Part shown: in pieces, positions 7,819-16,550 of the stretch
Layout: every line of letters begins with the position of its first letter
Numbering within the stretch: position 1 is the first letter of the stretch
Assembly: GCA_018646605.1 (NCBI GenBank)
Contig: JABGUL010000032.1
Span: forward strand, 1 to 38,774
Length of the DNA: 38,774 bases
Direction: 5' to 3'
Source of the DNA: Flavobacteriaceae bacterium
GTDB taxonomy: Bacteria; Bacteroidota; Bacteroidia; Flavobacteriales; Flavobacteriaceae
The notes under the pieces: generated by a model
What the model was told of the DNA's origin: nothing
Seen by the model: the letters and a program-made list of their open reading frames with translations, nothing else
The model's database searches: none
Translations under genes and position numbers: made by a program

Positions 7819-9507
7819 CCTGTAAAAATCAATGGCAAAGGTTGTTTTATTTCCAACCGAGTCTTCTGCTTCTATAGTCACCTCATGGAGCGCCTGCTCA
7901 AAATCAAGATCACTGAAATCAAAAATTAAGGTATTGTTTTTAGGTTCGTATTCTAATAAAATCCATTTGCCATTAATTTCACCCCTATACGATTTGATAC
8001 CTGTATAATCATCTTCAATTTTAAATTTTAAAAAGCTGTAGTTAGAAAGCCATTGCTCATTTTTAAAATTTAAGGGTACAATTTTAGGGGCTATTGAGTC
8101 TCTACTGACTACAAATTCTCCTAGTGATTTGGATTTCCCTACCCATCTGTTGTCTTCTTTTTTTGTACTTAAAAAATATGCTTTTCCGTTTTGACTAATT
8201 TTACCTATGAAGGATTGTGCTTTTTGTAAGCTATCCATCTCAGGAATTGTAAAATTGATTTCAAACGGTTTTTTTAATGGAAGCGAATCTTCTCCTACCA
8301 CGAGTGTATCTCCATTTTGTTTTACTTGAAGAGTAGCTTTTTCAAAAAAGGAATCTTTTGGAAAATAGACAGACGTGGAATTAAAATCAAACAAGTAGTC
8401 CTTTATAGGGTCTAATAAATTTACTTGAGATTTAATTTCTTTCTGAGGCGCTTCAATTCCAGAAAGATATGCTTCTACATAGGAAGCGTTTCCGTTATAA
8501 TCAAGTAATTGGATAAGAAGCTGATATGATTTATTGGGTATTAAACTTAAAGTTCCATATAAAGGAGGTTCATCTATAAAGCTTAACTGACTTTTTGGAT
8601 GCAGTGCAAAACGTTGAATTCTACTTCTATTTTGCTTTAGATTTTTGTGATCAATAAATAAATTAATACTTTTTGAATCGTCAAAAGAAATACGATCCAT
8701 TGTATACTTAAATTCTTCTTTGCCATTGAGTCTCACCGAAGCACTATAAATTCCATTTTTATTATAGGAAAGATTTTGCCTATCAAAAAAACGGAGTCCT
8801 ACTTGGATGGAACCACCTGCATTTAATGCTGCAGTAGTATATACACTGTCATTTTTCTTAATCAGTGGATATTCTTTTTTAGAGTTAAAGTCATCTTTGC
8901 CAGAATAGAGATAGAAATTTTGAATTTGTGGGCGTAGGTTGTCCTCAATTTTTAGTGGAAATTGCATAGGGTTTAAGGGACTCTGATCTCTAGAGTCTCT
9001 AATTTCAAAATGTAGATGTGGTCCATTAGATCCTCCGGTATTTCCTGAGTAACCTATTAATTCTCCCTGTTCAATCTTTAATTCCTCCTCTTTAGGAAAC
9101 AATTGTATGGTATAGGATTCCTTTAGATATTGCTTTGCCCTTACATAGGTTTCTATTTTGGGGGCAAATTTTTTGAGATGCGCATAAACTGACGTTGTTC
9201 CATCAAAATGTTCAATGTAAAGTGCTTTACCATAACCACTGGTACTTACCCTGATTCTGTTTACTTTCCCTGACTGTACACTCTTGACTTCAAGACCTTG
9301 TCTCCCCTGAGTTTTTATATCCAAGCCAGCATGAAAATGATTGTTCCTAAGCTCTCCAAAGGTCCCTGAAAGAAGAATGGGAATATCAAGGGGAGCAATC
9401 CATTTATCCCTTTCTTGCGCGAACGAAGAAAAAAAGAAGAGGAACAAATAAAAGAAATATGTATTGGGTCTGATAATAAAAAAGGTATTGTGTTTATTTA
9501 AACGCAA
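7813..9507 (-). CDS. Secreted M23 family metallopeptidase
   Basis: 564 residues with a long N-terminal signal peptide, probably cleaved after SSFA (residue 30). The LytM/M23 peptidase domain is N-terminal (about 40-175). The zinc ligands are all visible: H59-x3-D63 in HFHAGLD, and H164/H166 in GPHLHFE, with H110 as the further catalytic His. These enzymes cut peptidoglycan cross-links or peptides in the envelope. The last ~380 residues look beta-rich and Ig-like, without a recognised motif. The only in-frame start before the signal is TTG at 9507, because a stop lies four codons upstream. The reading is otherwise intact. Confidence 0.87.
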   Translation of the reverse strand: MRLNKHNTFFIIRPNTYFFYLFLFFFSSFAQERDKWIAPLDIPILLSGTFGELRNNHFHAGLDIKTQGRQGLEVKSVQSGKVNRIRVSTSGYGKALYIEHFDGTTSVYAHLKKFAPKIETYVRAKQYLKESYTIQLFPKEEELKIEQGELIGYSGNTGGSNGPHLHFEIRDSRDQSPLNPMQFPLKIEDNLRPQIQNFYLYSGKDDFNSKKEYPLIKKNDSVYTTAALNAGGSIQVGLRFFDRQNLSYNKNGIYSASVRLNGKEEFKYTMDRISFDDSKSINLFIDHKNLKQNRSRIQRFALHPKSQLSFIDEPPLYGTLSLIPNKSYQLLIQLLDYNGNASYVEAYLSGIEAPQKEIKSQVNLLDPIKDYLFDFNSTSVYFPKDSFFEKATLQVKQNGDTLVVGEDSLPLKKPFEINFTIPEMDSLQKAQSFIGKISQNGKAYFLSTKKEDNRWVGKSKSLGEFVVSRDSIAPKIVPLNFKNEQWLSNYSFLKFKIEDDYTGIKSYRGEINGKWILLEYEPKNNTLIFDFSDLDFEQALHEVTIEAEDSVGNKTTFAIDFYRK

Positions 9508-9618
9508 GATAGAAAATCAATTTTTTTGAAGGGGCTTAATAGAGTAAATATATCTAAAGAGGATTGTTAAAATTTTTAAAACTCTTGATGTATACGATAC
9601 TTTTATCAAAAGATTGAA

Positions 9619-9626
9619 TAACTTTG
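9619..9626 (+). promoter_or_regulatory. Putative -7 element for the zapB-like/zapA genes
   Basis: TAACTTTG is a full match to TAnnTTTG. Transcription would start a few bases downstream, giving a leader of about 20 bases to the ATG at 9653. This argues against the upstream TTG at 9614 as a start, since it lies before the promoter box. Confidence 0.45.
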
Positions 9627-9652
9627 TGTATGAAGTAGGTTATTACTTTTTA

Positions 9653-9952
9653 ATGATGGAGAAAAACGAAACTGGGATTGTTGTTTTGGAGCAGAAAATT
9701 ATTGATCTTCTCAATAAGCTAAAAGGAAACCACCTTGATTTAGTTACATTTCAAGACGAAAATGAAGTGTTGAAAACACAAAATATTTCCTTGGAACAGC
9801 AATTATCTTCTTTACAGGAAGAAAATAAATCATTAAAGATTGCAAATAATTTACTCGGCAGTAATGAAGGAACACAAGAAACAAAAAGTAAAATAAATAA
9901 TTTGATTAAGGAAGTTGAGAATTGTATTCAACAGGTGTCAGAAATGAATTGA
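9653..9952 (+). CDS. Small coiled-coil protein, ZapB-like
   Basis: About 99 residues, almost entirely charged and heptad-patterned (LEQKIIDLLNKLK, then LEQQLSSLQEENKSLK), with no membrane segment. It sits four bases before zapA and looks like the small coiled-coil partners found beside ZapA, so a role in FtsZ-ring organisation is plausible but inferred. The start is placed at ATG 9653 (a second ATG follows at 9656). The in-frame TTG at 9614 lies upstream of the probable promoter. It could be an unrelated coiled-coil protein. Confidence 0.72.
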   Translation: MMEKNETGIVVLEQKIIDLLNKLKGNHLDLVTFQDENEVLKTQNISLEQQLSSLQEENKSLKIANNLLGSNEGTQETKSKINNLIKEVENCIQQVSEMN

Positions 9953-9956
9953 TTTT

Positions 9957-10253
9957 ATGAGTGATTTATTAAAAATAAAGCTTACCATAGCAAATAGAGT
10001 ATATCCATTGTCTGTTGCCCCCGAACAAGAAGCTTCACTTAGAGCTTCAGCAAAGAAAATTGAAACAACAATTCTTCAGCTTGAAAAGAATTATGCAGTA
10101 AGAGACAAGCAAGATGTTCTTGCGATGTGTGCCCTCCAATACGCAGCTCAATTAGAACAATTGAAAGCAAAAGATGCTCCTAAAAATGATGATAATCATG
10201 AAAAAGTATCAGAGCTTATCAATATGATAGATGTTCACTTAGCTGCATATTAA
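9957..10253 (+). CDS. zapA: Cell division protein ZapA
   Basis: 98 residues. It has the ZapA pattern: an N-terminal strand region (KIKLTIANRVYPLSV), a short helix with EASLRASAKKIE, then a long C-terminal helix that dimerises (AMCALQYAAQLEQLK). ZapA binds FtsZ and bundles protofilaments at the division site. It lies four bases after the coiled-coil gene and just before a probable 6S RNA. The zapA-6S RNA neighbourhood is well known in other bacteria, which supports both calls. Confidence 0.87.
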   Translation: MSDLLKIKLTIANRVYPLSVAPEQEASLRASAKKIETTILQLEKNYAVRDKQDVLAMCALQYAAQLEQLKAKDAPKNDDNHEKVSELINMIDVHLAAY

Positions 10254-10278
10254 GTTCTAATTACAACAATACAACACT

Positions 10279-10443
10279 GCCTGTATTAGTATTTTTTTGA
10301 TAAACTCAACGAGCTTTTAATTCAGAGAGGTGAGTTTTCATTGCAAAAGCAAGCTGCCTTGAGCAGATCCTTGACCAGTGATGTAGCCTCAAACTTGATT
10401 TTTTAGGAGTTTATACAAGAAGCAAGCTAATATGGGCTTTTTT
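10279..10443 (+). ncRNA. ssrS: Probable 6S RNA (6S-Flavo type)
   Basis: The 209-base gap between zapA and rny has no reading frame but strong pairing. GCCTGTATTAG (10279-10289) pairs with CTAATATGGGC (10427-10437) over 11 bp with two wobble pairs. Inside it ATAAACTC (10300-10307) pairs with GAGTTTAT (10407-10414). Six T residues follow at 10438-10443. This is one long, interrupted rod with a central open region of about 100 bases, the 6S RNA layout, which mimics an open promoter and binds RNA polymerase. The position after zapA matches 6S RNA genes elsewhere. Ends are approximate. Confidence 0.7.
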
Positions 10444-10462
10444 AATATTTTAAAAAATAAAA

Positions 10463-12028
10463 ATGGAATCAATCATACTATATATCGCAATTGCTCTTGG
10501 GGCATTAGTTGTCGGATTACTTCTAGGGAGCCTTTTGGGACGCGGTAAAAATAAGGAGCGTATTGAAAGTGCTAATAAAGAAGCGAAAGATATTCTCCGA
10601 AAAACAGAACTTGAAGCTGAGGCTTTGAAGAAAGAAAAAATGTTTCAAGCAAAAGAGCATTTCATTGAATTAAAGTCCACCCATGAGCGTGATATAAATG
10701 CTAGAGAGCGCAAAATGGCAGAGGCTGAAAATCTAGTGCGAGAAAAAGAAAATAAAGCTCAAAAAGATTATAAGAGTAACACAGACTTTAAAAAGAATTT
10801 AGAGCGTAAAGATGAAATTTTAACTCAAAAGTTATTCAAAGTTGAGACAAAAGAAGAACAATTGGAAGCCAAGTTGAAAATACAACTTGAAAAATTAGAG
10901 TCAATTGCTAACCTTTCTGCTGATGAGGCAAAAAATGAGATGATGGAGAGTCTCAAGGACAAAGCACGTACCGATGCTATGGGGTATATCCAAAATAGCG
11001 TTGAAGAAGCCAAATTAACCGCTCAACAGGAGGCTAAGAAAATTGTAATAAATACTATACAACGAATTGGTACCGAAGAAGCTATAGATAACTGTGTTTC
11101 AATTTTCAATCTCGAGTCTGATGATGTTAAAGGAAGAATCATAGGAAGAGAAGGACGGAATATTCGAGTTTTAGAAGCGGAAACAGGAGTGGAAATTATT
11201 GTTGATGATACTCCAGAGGCAATCATCTTGTCTTGTTTTGATCCCGTGAGAAGAGAAATTGCACGATTGGCAATGCATCGTTTGGTAAGTGATGGAAGAA
11301 TACATCCTGCACGAATAGAGGAAGTCGTTAATAAAACACGCAAGCAAGTTGAAAATGAAATCATAGAAGTGGGTAAACGGACAATCATTGAATTAGGAAT
11401 TCATGGCTTACATCCTGAATTGGTCAAAATAGTTGGCCGTATGAAGTATCGTTCCTCCTATGGTCAGAATCTTTTGCAGCATTCGCGTGAGGTAGCTAAA
11501 CTTTGTGGTGTTATGGCCTCTGAATTAGGATTAAACCCAAAACTTGCAAAGCGAGCAGGATTGTTACATGATATTGGAAAGGTGCCTGAAGAAGAAGTGG
11601 AAACACCTCATGCATTACTGGGTATGGAATGGGCAGAAAAGTACGGTGAAAAAGGAGATGTTTGCAATGCGATAGGGGCTCATCATGATGAAATTGAAAT
11701 GACCTCATTGCTTTCACCTATTGTACAGGTATGTGATTCTATCTCTGGGGCTAGACCTGGAGCAAGACGTCAAGTTTTAGACAGTTATGTTCAACGTTTA
11801 AAAGACCTTGAAAAAATTGCTTATGACTTTAATGGGGTAAATAAAGCGTATGCAATTCAGGCAGGAAGAGAGTTGCGTGTTTTTGTTGAAAGTGAACGTG
11901 TTTCTGATGATCATGCGGCACGTCTTTCTTTTGAGATTTCTCAAAAAATTCAAACCGACATGACTTATCCTGGTCAAGTTAAGGTAACTGTCATTAGAGA
12001 AACTAGAGCCGTTAACGTTGCCAAATAA
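10463..12028 (+). CDS. rny: Ribonuclease Y
   Basis: 521 residues. An N-terminal membrane anchor (about 3-25) precedes a long charged coiled coil to about residue 190, then a KH RNA-binding domain with [10 protein letters not shown] near 223, and an HD nuclease domain with LLHDIGK near 368 and AHHDE near 410. This is the full RNase Y architecture at its usual length. RNase Y is a membrane-bound endonuclease that starts mRNA decay. It lies about 20 bases after the 6S RNA terminator region. No terminator stronger than an AAATAA/TTATTT stem at 12023-12039 separates it from the convergent glpF. Confidence 0.95.
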   Translation: MESIILYIAIALGALVVGLLLGSLLGRGKNKERIESANKEAKDILRKTELEAEALKKEKMFQAKEHFIELKSTHERDINARERKMAEAENLVREKENKAQKDYKSNTDFKKNLERKDEILTQKLFKVETKEEQLEAKLKIQLEKLESIANLSADEAKNEMMESLKDKARTDAMGYIQNSVEEAKLTAQQEAKKIVINTIQRIGTEEAIDNCVSIFNLESDDVKGRIIGREGRNIRVLEAETGVEIIVDDTPEAIILSCFDPVRREIARLAMHRLVSDGRIHPARIEEVVNKTRKQVENEIIEVGKRTIIELGIHGLHPELVKIVGRMKYRSSYGQNLLQHSREVAKLCGVMASELGLNPKLAKRAGLLHDIGKVPEEEVETPHALLGMEWAEKYGEKGDVCNAIGAHHDEIEMTSLLSPIVQVCDSISGARPGARRQVLDSYVQRLKDLEKIAYDFNGVNKAYAIQAGRELRVFVESERVSDDHAARLSFEISQKIQTDMTYPGQVKVTVIRETRAVNVAK

Positions 12029-12037
12029 CGAAATTAT

Positions 12038-12784
12038 TTAAAGCACTAAAAGGGTATATGCTAAGCCAGCGATTGTTCCTCCAGTTAAAGGACCAATTAT
12101 CGGGACCCAACTGTATGACCAATCTGCATTTTTATTTTTTCTAGGGAGCATTTGATACATTAAACGGGGACCAAAATCACGAGCAGGATTGATTGCATAT
12201 CCAGTAGTTCCTCCCAAGGCTATCCCAATTACCCATACAACAATTCCTATGGGTAATGCATCAAGAGCTCCAAGGCCAAAATTTTGAACTTCCGTTCCGC
12301 TTATTTCGATATTGGGACCTACAATAAATAAGGCTCCAAAAACCAACATGAAAGTTCCTAAACCTTCACTAAATAAGTTGTTTTTAATATTTCTTATCGC
12401 TGGTCCTGTACAGAAAGTACCTCTTACTGTGTTCTCGTCTGTAGTTTGACGATAATGATCGATATAGGTTAAGTAGGCCAACCAACTTCCGAACATAGCT
12501 CCTAAAACTTGAGCAATAAAGTAATAGGGTAATAATGACCATGAAAATTTACCAGCCACTGCTAGACCTAGTGTGACAGCAGGATTGAGATGTGCGCCAC
12601 TGGATTGAGCGGTCACAAAAACCGCTACAAAAACAGCAAATCCCCAAGCACTTGTAATTAAGACCCACGGACTTTCTGCCTCTGCCAGTGTTTTTTTTAA
12701 GCTAACATTTGCATTTACTCCAGCGCCCAAAAGTAGGATTATAGCTGTTCCAATAAATTCTGCTATATAAGGATGCATTATCAT
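12038..12784 (-). CDS. glpF: Glycerol uptake facilitator (MIP family)
   Basis: 248 residues with six membrane helices and the two half-helix pore motifs, HLNPAVTLG and INPARDFGPR. The aspartate after the second NPAR is the mark of glycerol facilitators rather than water-only aquaporins. It would let glycerol diffuse across the inner membrane, to be trapped by GlpK. Its start overlaps the glpD stop by ATGA, so the two are translationally coupled. It is the last gene of a glpK-glpD-glpF run. Confidence 0.92.
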   Translation of the reverse strand: MIMHPYIAEFIGTAIILLLGAGVNANVSLKKTLAEAESPWVLITSAWGFAVFVAVFVTAQSSGAHLNPAVTLGLAVAGKFSWSLLPYYFIAQVLGAMFGSWLAYLTYIDHYRQTTDENTVRGTFCTGPAIRNIKNNLFSEGLGTFMLVFGALFIVGPNIEISGTEVQNFGLGALDALPIGIVVWVIGIALGGTTGYAINPARDFGPRLMYQMLPRKNKNADWSYSWVPIIGPLTGGTIAGLAYTLLVL

Positions 12785-14331
12785 AATTGATATTTTTTTA
12801 TTAAAGTATTGAATCGTGAAAGTTCATTTTCTTCCCATGACTTATTAAGGCCTAAGTTTTTTGCCATAATTGACACCACTTGTGGTGCTATTTTTTCAGT
12901 TTCAAATGCATCTAAAAACAAACACCTTGTTCTTCTTGCAAGGACATCTTCTAAGCTAATCGCCATTTCTTTTTGTATGGCCCAGATGATTTGATTTTCA
13001 GTAATAAAGAATTTTGAAGATAAGGAAAGGTTTGCTTTTTCGTGGTCTATTGCTTTTATTTTTTTTGATTCAGTTCCATAGTAATGCATTGGATCTTCCC
13101 AATCAGAATGAGGTTCGTAACCAAATATTGGGAGTGTTTTAGTATTGCATTGTCTTTCTGGCAATCCACCTACTGCTTGTAAAGTGTCAACGGTGTCTTC
13201 AGCGATTTTCCTATAAGTTGTCCATTTTCCTCCTAAAACACTTATTAAACCACTCGTACTTACATTGATTTTGTGATGTCTTGATACTTCTTTTGTGCTT
13301 TCTTTATTATCTTCTGATGCAGCCAGAGGGCGTAATCCTGCAAAAACACTTTTTATATCTTTTCGAGTTGGTTTTTTAGTCATGTAAGTTCCCGCATTTT
13401 GTAAAATGAATTCAATCTCGCTTTCTAGCGCTACGGGCTCCTCTAAGGTTTCGTTAATGGGTGTATCCGTGGTTCCCACAACAACATAATCATTCCATGG
13501 GACAGCAAAGAGAACTCTCCCATCTGAAGTTTGTGGAACCATAATAGCATGGACTCCATTTAAAAATGACTTTTCTAAAACTAAATGAACCCCTTGTGAG
13601 GGACGTATCATTGGCTTTGCTTCTGGTTGATCTAATAAAATGATAGCATCCGAAAATACACCAGTAGCATTGACAACTACTTTACTTTTTATTATCTTCT
13701 TTTCACCACTTATTTTATCTTCAAAGCATACTCCAGTGATTAGGTCGTTTTCTTTTATTAGATTTTCAACATTAACATAGTTGATTAAGGTTGCTCCCTC
13801 TTGATCAGCTGTTAATGCCAAACTAATTGCCATTCGTGCATCGTCAAATTGTCCGTCATGATAAATAACACCTCCTTTAAGTCCGTCTTGATTTACATTG
13901 GGGATCAATGCTAATGTTTCCTCACGATCCAGAATAGTGGAAGGACCTAGCCCTAACTTGCCCGCCATCATGTCATAAACTTTTAATCCTAAGCCATAAA
14001 AAGGGCTATTCCACCAGTCGTAGGAAGGGATAACAAAACTCAAGTCTCGTACTAGGTGAGGCGCGTTTTTTCTCATAATACCCCGTTCTTTCAAGGCCTC
14101 AATAACTAAAGAGATATCTCCGTTTTGGAGATAGCGGACACCACCATGTACTAGCTTTGTACTCCTAGAGGAAGTTCCTTTGGCAAAATCATTTTTTTCT
14201 AAAAGTAATGTCTTGTATCCTCGATTTGCAGCATCTACTGCAACGCCAAGGCCTGAAGCACCACCACCTATAATAACAACATCCCATTCATTTACTTGAT
14301 CTAGCTGTTCTAGGTTGGACTTTCTATTCAT
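12781..14331 (-). CDS. glpD: FAD-dependent glycerol-3-phosphate dehydrogenase
   Basis: 516 residues. The N-terminal FAD-binding motif is VVIIGGGASGLG, followed by the family segment RSTKLVHGGVRYLQ. A C-terminal helical domain follows residue ~390. The enzyme oxidises glycerol-3-phosphate to dihydroxyacetone phosphate and passes electrons to the quinone pool at the inner membrane. It starts three bases after the glpK stop and overlaps glpF by four. Length and motifs match aerobic GlpD. Confidence 0.94.
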   Translation of the reverse strand: MNRKSNLEQLDQVNEWDVVIIGGGASGLGVAVDAANRGYKTLLLEKNDFAKGTSSRSTKLVHGGVRYLQNGDISLVIEALKERGIMRKNAPHLVRDLSFVIPSYDWWNSPFYGLGLKVYDMMAGKLGLGPSTILDREETLALIPNVNQDGLKGGVIYHDGQFDDARMAISLALTADQEGATLINYVNVENLIKENDLITGVCFEDKISGEKKIIKSKVVVNATGVFSDAIILLDQPEAKPMIRPSQGVHLVLEKSFLNGVHAIMVPQTSDGRVLFAVPWNDYVVVGTTDTPINETLEEPVALESEIEFILQNAGTYMTKKPTRKDIKSVFAGLRPLAASEDNKESTKEVSRHHKINVSTSGLISVLGGKWTTYRKIAEDTVDTLQAVGGLPERQCNTKTLPIFGYEPHSDWEDPMHYYGTESKKIKAIDHEKANLSLSSKFFITENQIIWAIQKEMAISLEDVLARRTRCLFLDAFETEKIAPQVVSIMAKNLGLNKSWEENELSRFNTLIKKYQL

Positions 14332-14334
14332 TAT

Positions 14335-15816
14335 TTATGATTGTGTTATTTGAGAAATTCTTTGACGCCAGGAGTCAATTATTTTGTCATTTTGTGTATC
14401 TACTTTAGGTGTAAATTTTTTGTCAATTTTCCAAATGGAAGATAGGCTTTCTATGGAGGGCCAATATCCGGTTGCTAATCCAGCAAAAAATGCAGCTCCT
14501 AGTGCAGTAGTTTCCGTATTTTCTGGTCTTATTACCTGTGCCTGAAGAAGGTCAGATTGGATTTGCATCAATAGGTCGTTTGTACTCCCTCCACCATCAA
14601 CCTTAAGTGTTTTAAAAGTAGTGTTCGCATCTTTTTGCATTTCGACAACAATCTCTCTTGTTCTCATGGCAATTGCCTCCAGGGCTGCTCTAGCAATATG
14701 GCCTTTTTCTGTTCCTCGTGTAATTCCCATTATAGAGCCTGTTGCATGTGGGTCCCAATAGGGAGCTCCTAAACCTGCGAGAGCAGGAATGAAAGTTACC
14801 CCACCATTATTTTTAACCGTTTTAGCTAGTGCTTCGATTTCAGGAGCAGATTGTATAATACCCATTTGATCACGTAACCATTGAACTACAGCACCTGCTA
14901 CAAATACACTTCCTTCAAGTGCATAGGTTACTTTTCCATTGATTTGATAACCAATGGTGGTGAGCATTCTATTTTTTGAAATTACCGGTTTTTCACCTGT
15001 ATTCATAATGCAAAAACATCCTGTACCATAAGTGTTTTTTACATCTCCGGGATGAATACACATTTGTCCGAAGAGTGCAGCCTGTTGGTCACCTGCAATT
15101 CCTGCAATTGAAATATCATGATCAAAAAGCCCTTCAATAGTTTTTCCCACAACTTCAGAAGAGGATACTACCTTAGGAAGCATAGATTCTGGGACTTCTA
15201 AGATTTCTAGAAGTTCTTTGTCCCATTCTAACGTATGAATATTGTACAAAAGGGTTCTACTTGCGTTGGTTACATCCGTAACATGAACTTCTCCACCCGT
15301 TAAGTTCCATATTAACCAGCTATCAATTGTTCCAAATGCAAGTTCACCGTTCTGTGCTTGTTTTCTTAATTCTGGATCTTGATCTAAAATCCATTTGACT
15401 TTTGTACCTGAAAAATAGGCGTCCAACAAAAGCCCTGTTTTCTTATAGAATATTTCCGATTTATCCTGTTTTGAAAGTGAATCACAAATTGAAGAGGTTC
15501 TCCTGTCTTGCCAAACAATAGCTTTATGAACAGGTTTCCCCGTCTTTTTATTCCAAATAACAGTAGTTTCTCTTTGGTTAGTAATACCCATTGCATGAAT
15601 TTGAGATGCTTTGGTGTTTGTCTTTTCCAAAACTTCATTTATGGCCATTAATTGGGTGTTCCAAATCTCAATGGAATCATGTTCCACCCAACTTTCCTTG
15701 GGAAAGTATTGAGTGAATTCATGTTGAGCAACACCAATTGTAGCTCCATTTTGATCGAAAATAATAGCCCTGGAACTTGTGGTTCCAGCATCTATCGCAA
15801 GGATATATTTATTCAT
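14335..15816 (-). CDS. glpK: Glycerol kinase
   Basis: 493 residues, FGGY kinase family. Seen are the N-terminal ATP-binding AIDAGTTSSRAIIFD, substrate segments such as GITNQRETT and WQDRR, and the second-domain GDQQAALFGQ. It phosphorylates incoming glycerol to glycerol-3-phosphate, the substrate of the adjacent GlpD. The length is that of E. coli GlpK. The preceding dehydrogenase subunit gene ends only 33 bases upstream with no clear promoter between, so glpKDF may be read from further upstream. Confidence 0.95.
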   Translation of the reverse strand: MNKYILAIDAGTTSSRAIIFDQNGATIGVAQHEFTQYFPKESWVEHDSIEIWNTQLMAINEVLEKTNTKASQIHAMGITNQRETTVIWNKKTGKPVHKAIVWQDRRTSSICDSLSKQDKSEIFYKKTGLLLDAYFSGTKVKWILDQDPELRKQAQNGELAFGTIDSWLIWNLTGGEVHVTDVTNASRTLLYNIHTLEWDKELLEILEVPESMLPKVVSSSEVVGKTIEGLFDHDISIAGIAGDQQAALFGQMCIHPGDVKNTYGTGCFCIMNTGEKPVISKNRMLTTIGYQINGKVTYALEGSVFVAGAVVQWLRDQMGIIQSAPEIEALAKTVKNNGGVTFIPALAGLGAPYWDPHATGSIMGITRGTEKGHIARAALEAIAMRTREIVVEMQKDANTTFKTLKVDGGGSTNDLLMQIQSDLLQAQVIRPENTETTALGAAFFAGLATGYWPSIESLSSIWKIDKKFTPKVDTQNDKIIDSWRQRISQITQS

Positions 15817-15849
15817 TAATTTTATTTAACTAATTAAAAAAGGAATGGT

Positions 15850-16548
15850 TTAGGATATCAAATTTCCCTCATCATCCCATATAGCTTGATCATTCCTCTT
15901 TGATTGATCAACAAATTTTGTCATCCAGGATTCATCATAAGACATTCCATGATCTTTAAGTACTTCATCAGGAACACCATCCCATACATTGGGTTGATTT
16001 CCTTTATACCCCAATTCTTTAATACCTGCTGGAGAGGTAAAGTATCCGGTCATGACCAAATTTCGCATAAGGGAAAAGAATTGTACTTCTTGTTTTTGTC
16101 TTCCTGCATCTGGGTCAGGAAATGCTATTTGATCCAATACTTCATGTTGTTGGTCTTCAGTGCTATTGATGAAATCAGTTCCAAAAGTTCTGTTGGTGTA
16201 ACTGTCTAACCACATCAACCCACCTCTTAGGGGAGTTTGTAATCCTGGAAAATCCTTTGCCATAAATTCAATAAATTCTGGCACTCCTGCTTCTTCAATT
16301 GTGCCTTCGGGAGTAGGAGGCAGGATAAGGTTTGCTAAACGTGTTATGGTGTTTAGTTCTGTGTTTTCAAAATATTTTTGACCCAATAAGGCTTCATCTC
16401 TAGCAGCTTCTTTTGGTGTTCTACCATACTGATATTGCCAGATTTTTTCATTGATAACCTCTTCTGGAGCACTTATACAACTTTCAAGGGCTAATCCACC
16501 CGCCATGCTTCCTAAAAATAAGGAACGTATGCTATCTCTTCTGTTCAT
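15850..16548 (-). CDS. Gluconate 2-dehydrogenase subunit 3 family protein
   Basis: About 232 residues. The start MNRRDSIRSLFLG carries a twin-arginine and a hydrophobic stretch, so Tat export is likely, and a cysteine follows (LESC). The body matches the small subunit (subunit 3) of membrane-bound GMC dehydrogenases, with NLILPPTPEGTIEEAGVPEF as its family-like segment. The start at 16548 is preferred over a longer in-frame ATG at 16623, because that one would overlap the GMC gene by 73 bases and bury the signal. It likely carries the GMC flavoprotein across the membrane. The oxidised substrate is unknown. Confidence 0.85.
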   Translation of the reverse strand: MNRRDSIRSLFLGSMAGGLALESCISAPEEVINEKIWQYQYGRTPKEAARDEALLGQKYFENTELNTITRLANLILPPTPEGTIEEAGVPEFIEFMAKDFPGLQTPLRGGLMWLDSYTNRTFGTDFINSTEDQQHEVLDQIAFPDPDAGRQKQEVQFFSLMRNLVMTGYFTSPAGIKELGYKGNQPNVWDGVPDEVLKDHGMSYDESWMTKFVDQSKRNDQAIWDDEGNLIS

Positions 16549-16550
16549 GA

